Assembly: GCA_012932295.1 (NCBI GenBank)
Contig: JAAONU010000018.1
Location: 1,110,206-1,174,205, forward strand
DNA length: 64,000 nucleotides
Source: Cyclina sinensis
Taxonomy: Eukaryota; Mollusca; Bivalvia; Venerida; Veneridae
Direction of reading: 5' to 3'
Part shown: one piece after another, positions 63,601 through 64,000 of the stretch
How positions within the stretch are numbered: position 1 is the first letter of the stretch
How the letters are laid out: every line of letters starts with the position of its first letter
Made by a program: the position numbers and the translations under genes
The notes under the pieces: model-generated
Told to the model about the DNA's origin: nothing
What the model saw: only the letters and a program-made list of their open reading frames with translations
The model's database searches: none

Positions 63601-64000
63601 ATTATTTTAAGAAAACGAACTGTTTTAACAGAGATATGTTCTTGCATGAGCTCATTACAGGAAAAGACTAAACATAAGCAAAATCTGTTCCTTTGCATTT
63701 TATCAGATTCCGAAGATGAGGGTATCGTTACGGTCTCCTGCCATGTATTTTTATATATAGAAAAAAGATATTTCTGACTGAAATGTACAACAGGAATATA
63801 TATGTAATCTTCTATTACTGTGACAATCTTGAATTAATCTTTATCAATCAAAGTTTATATTGGTGGTTTGATATTGTACATAATCGGTATTTACACTTTC
63901 CAATTATGTTACAAAGAGTATATAAAGTGTAAGGATAGAGACAAAATGAACACCCATTGCTGTTAAACAGCTTGTGGTATTTGAGATCCCTTTTCAGCAT
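63601..64000. other. 3' flank of BTB-kelch-like gene 2
   Basis: Matches the 3' flank of gene 1 (about 40,150-40,620), so the duplication continues to the window edge. No poly(A) signal was chosen. Confidence 0.55.

Overview
The window is eukaryotic, AT-rich nuclear DNA, most likely from a bivalve mollusc. The reasons are spliced genes with GT-AG introns and AATAAA-type signals, the roughly 150-bp TGACCTTGACC repeat family, interspersed elements with gctcacc/ggtgagc ends, and tRNA-derived SINEs, one of which ends in a run like cggcgttaaaccccaaaac. The species cannot be fixed from sequence alone. No rRNA, convincing tRNA gene, CRISPR array or prokaryotic operon was seen.

Layout. 0.2-4.1 kb: ~150-bp TGACCTTGACC repeats, split by a 1.35-kb hAT-like element with perfect 15-bp terminal inverted repeats. 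4.4-7.1 kb: a bivalve-type interspersed element split by a SINE-like head and a 140-bp tandem array with a three-monomer higher-order period. 9.2-11.7 kb: a four-exon gene for a short PH + IRS-type PTB protein (264 aa, DOK-like). 18.2-23.1 kb: a second four-exon gene of the same family (989 aa) with a long, tyrosine-motif-rich tail. The two genes lie head to tail and share intron phases 0, 1, 2, so they are tandem paralogues. 25.1-41 kb and 49.2-64 kb: two rearranged copies of one segmental duplication. Each carries the same flank, a degenerate 30-bp tandem repeat, an interspersed element, a decayed Tc1-like transposase and a three-exon BTB-BACK-kelch-like gene (635 and 647 aa). A 5.7-kb array of a 36-bp satellite occurs only in the first copy. 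41-49 kb: a third, partial copy of the interspersed block, a foldback-type element with CAGTAG-rich arms, and a few unassigned minus-strand ORFs.

Function. The DOK-like pair would act as membrane-recruited adaptors below tyrosine kinases: PH for lipid, PTB for phosphotyrosine. The long one offers SH2, SH3 and EH ligand motifs; the short one lacks a tail and could compete with it. The BTB-BACK-kelch-like pair probably encodes CUL3 ubiquitin-ligase substrate adaptors. Nothing in the sequence links the two pairs functionally. All exon models were built by hand from reading frame, splice dinucleotides and domain continuity and have no transcript support here.
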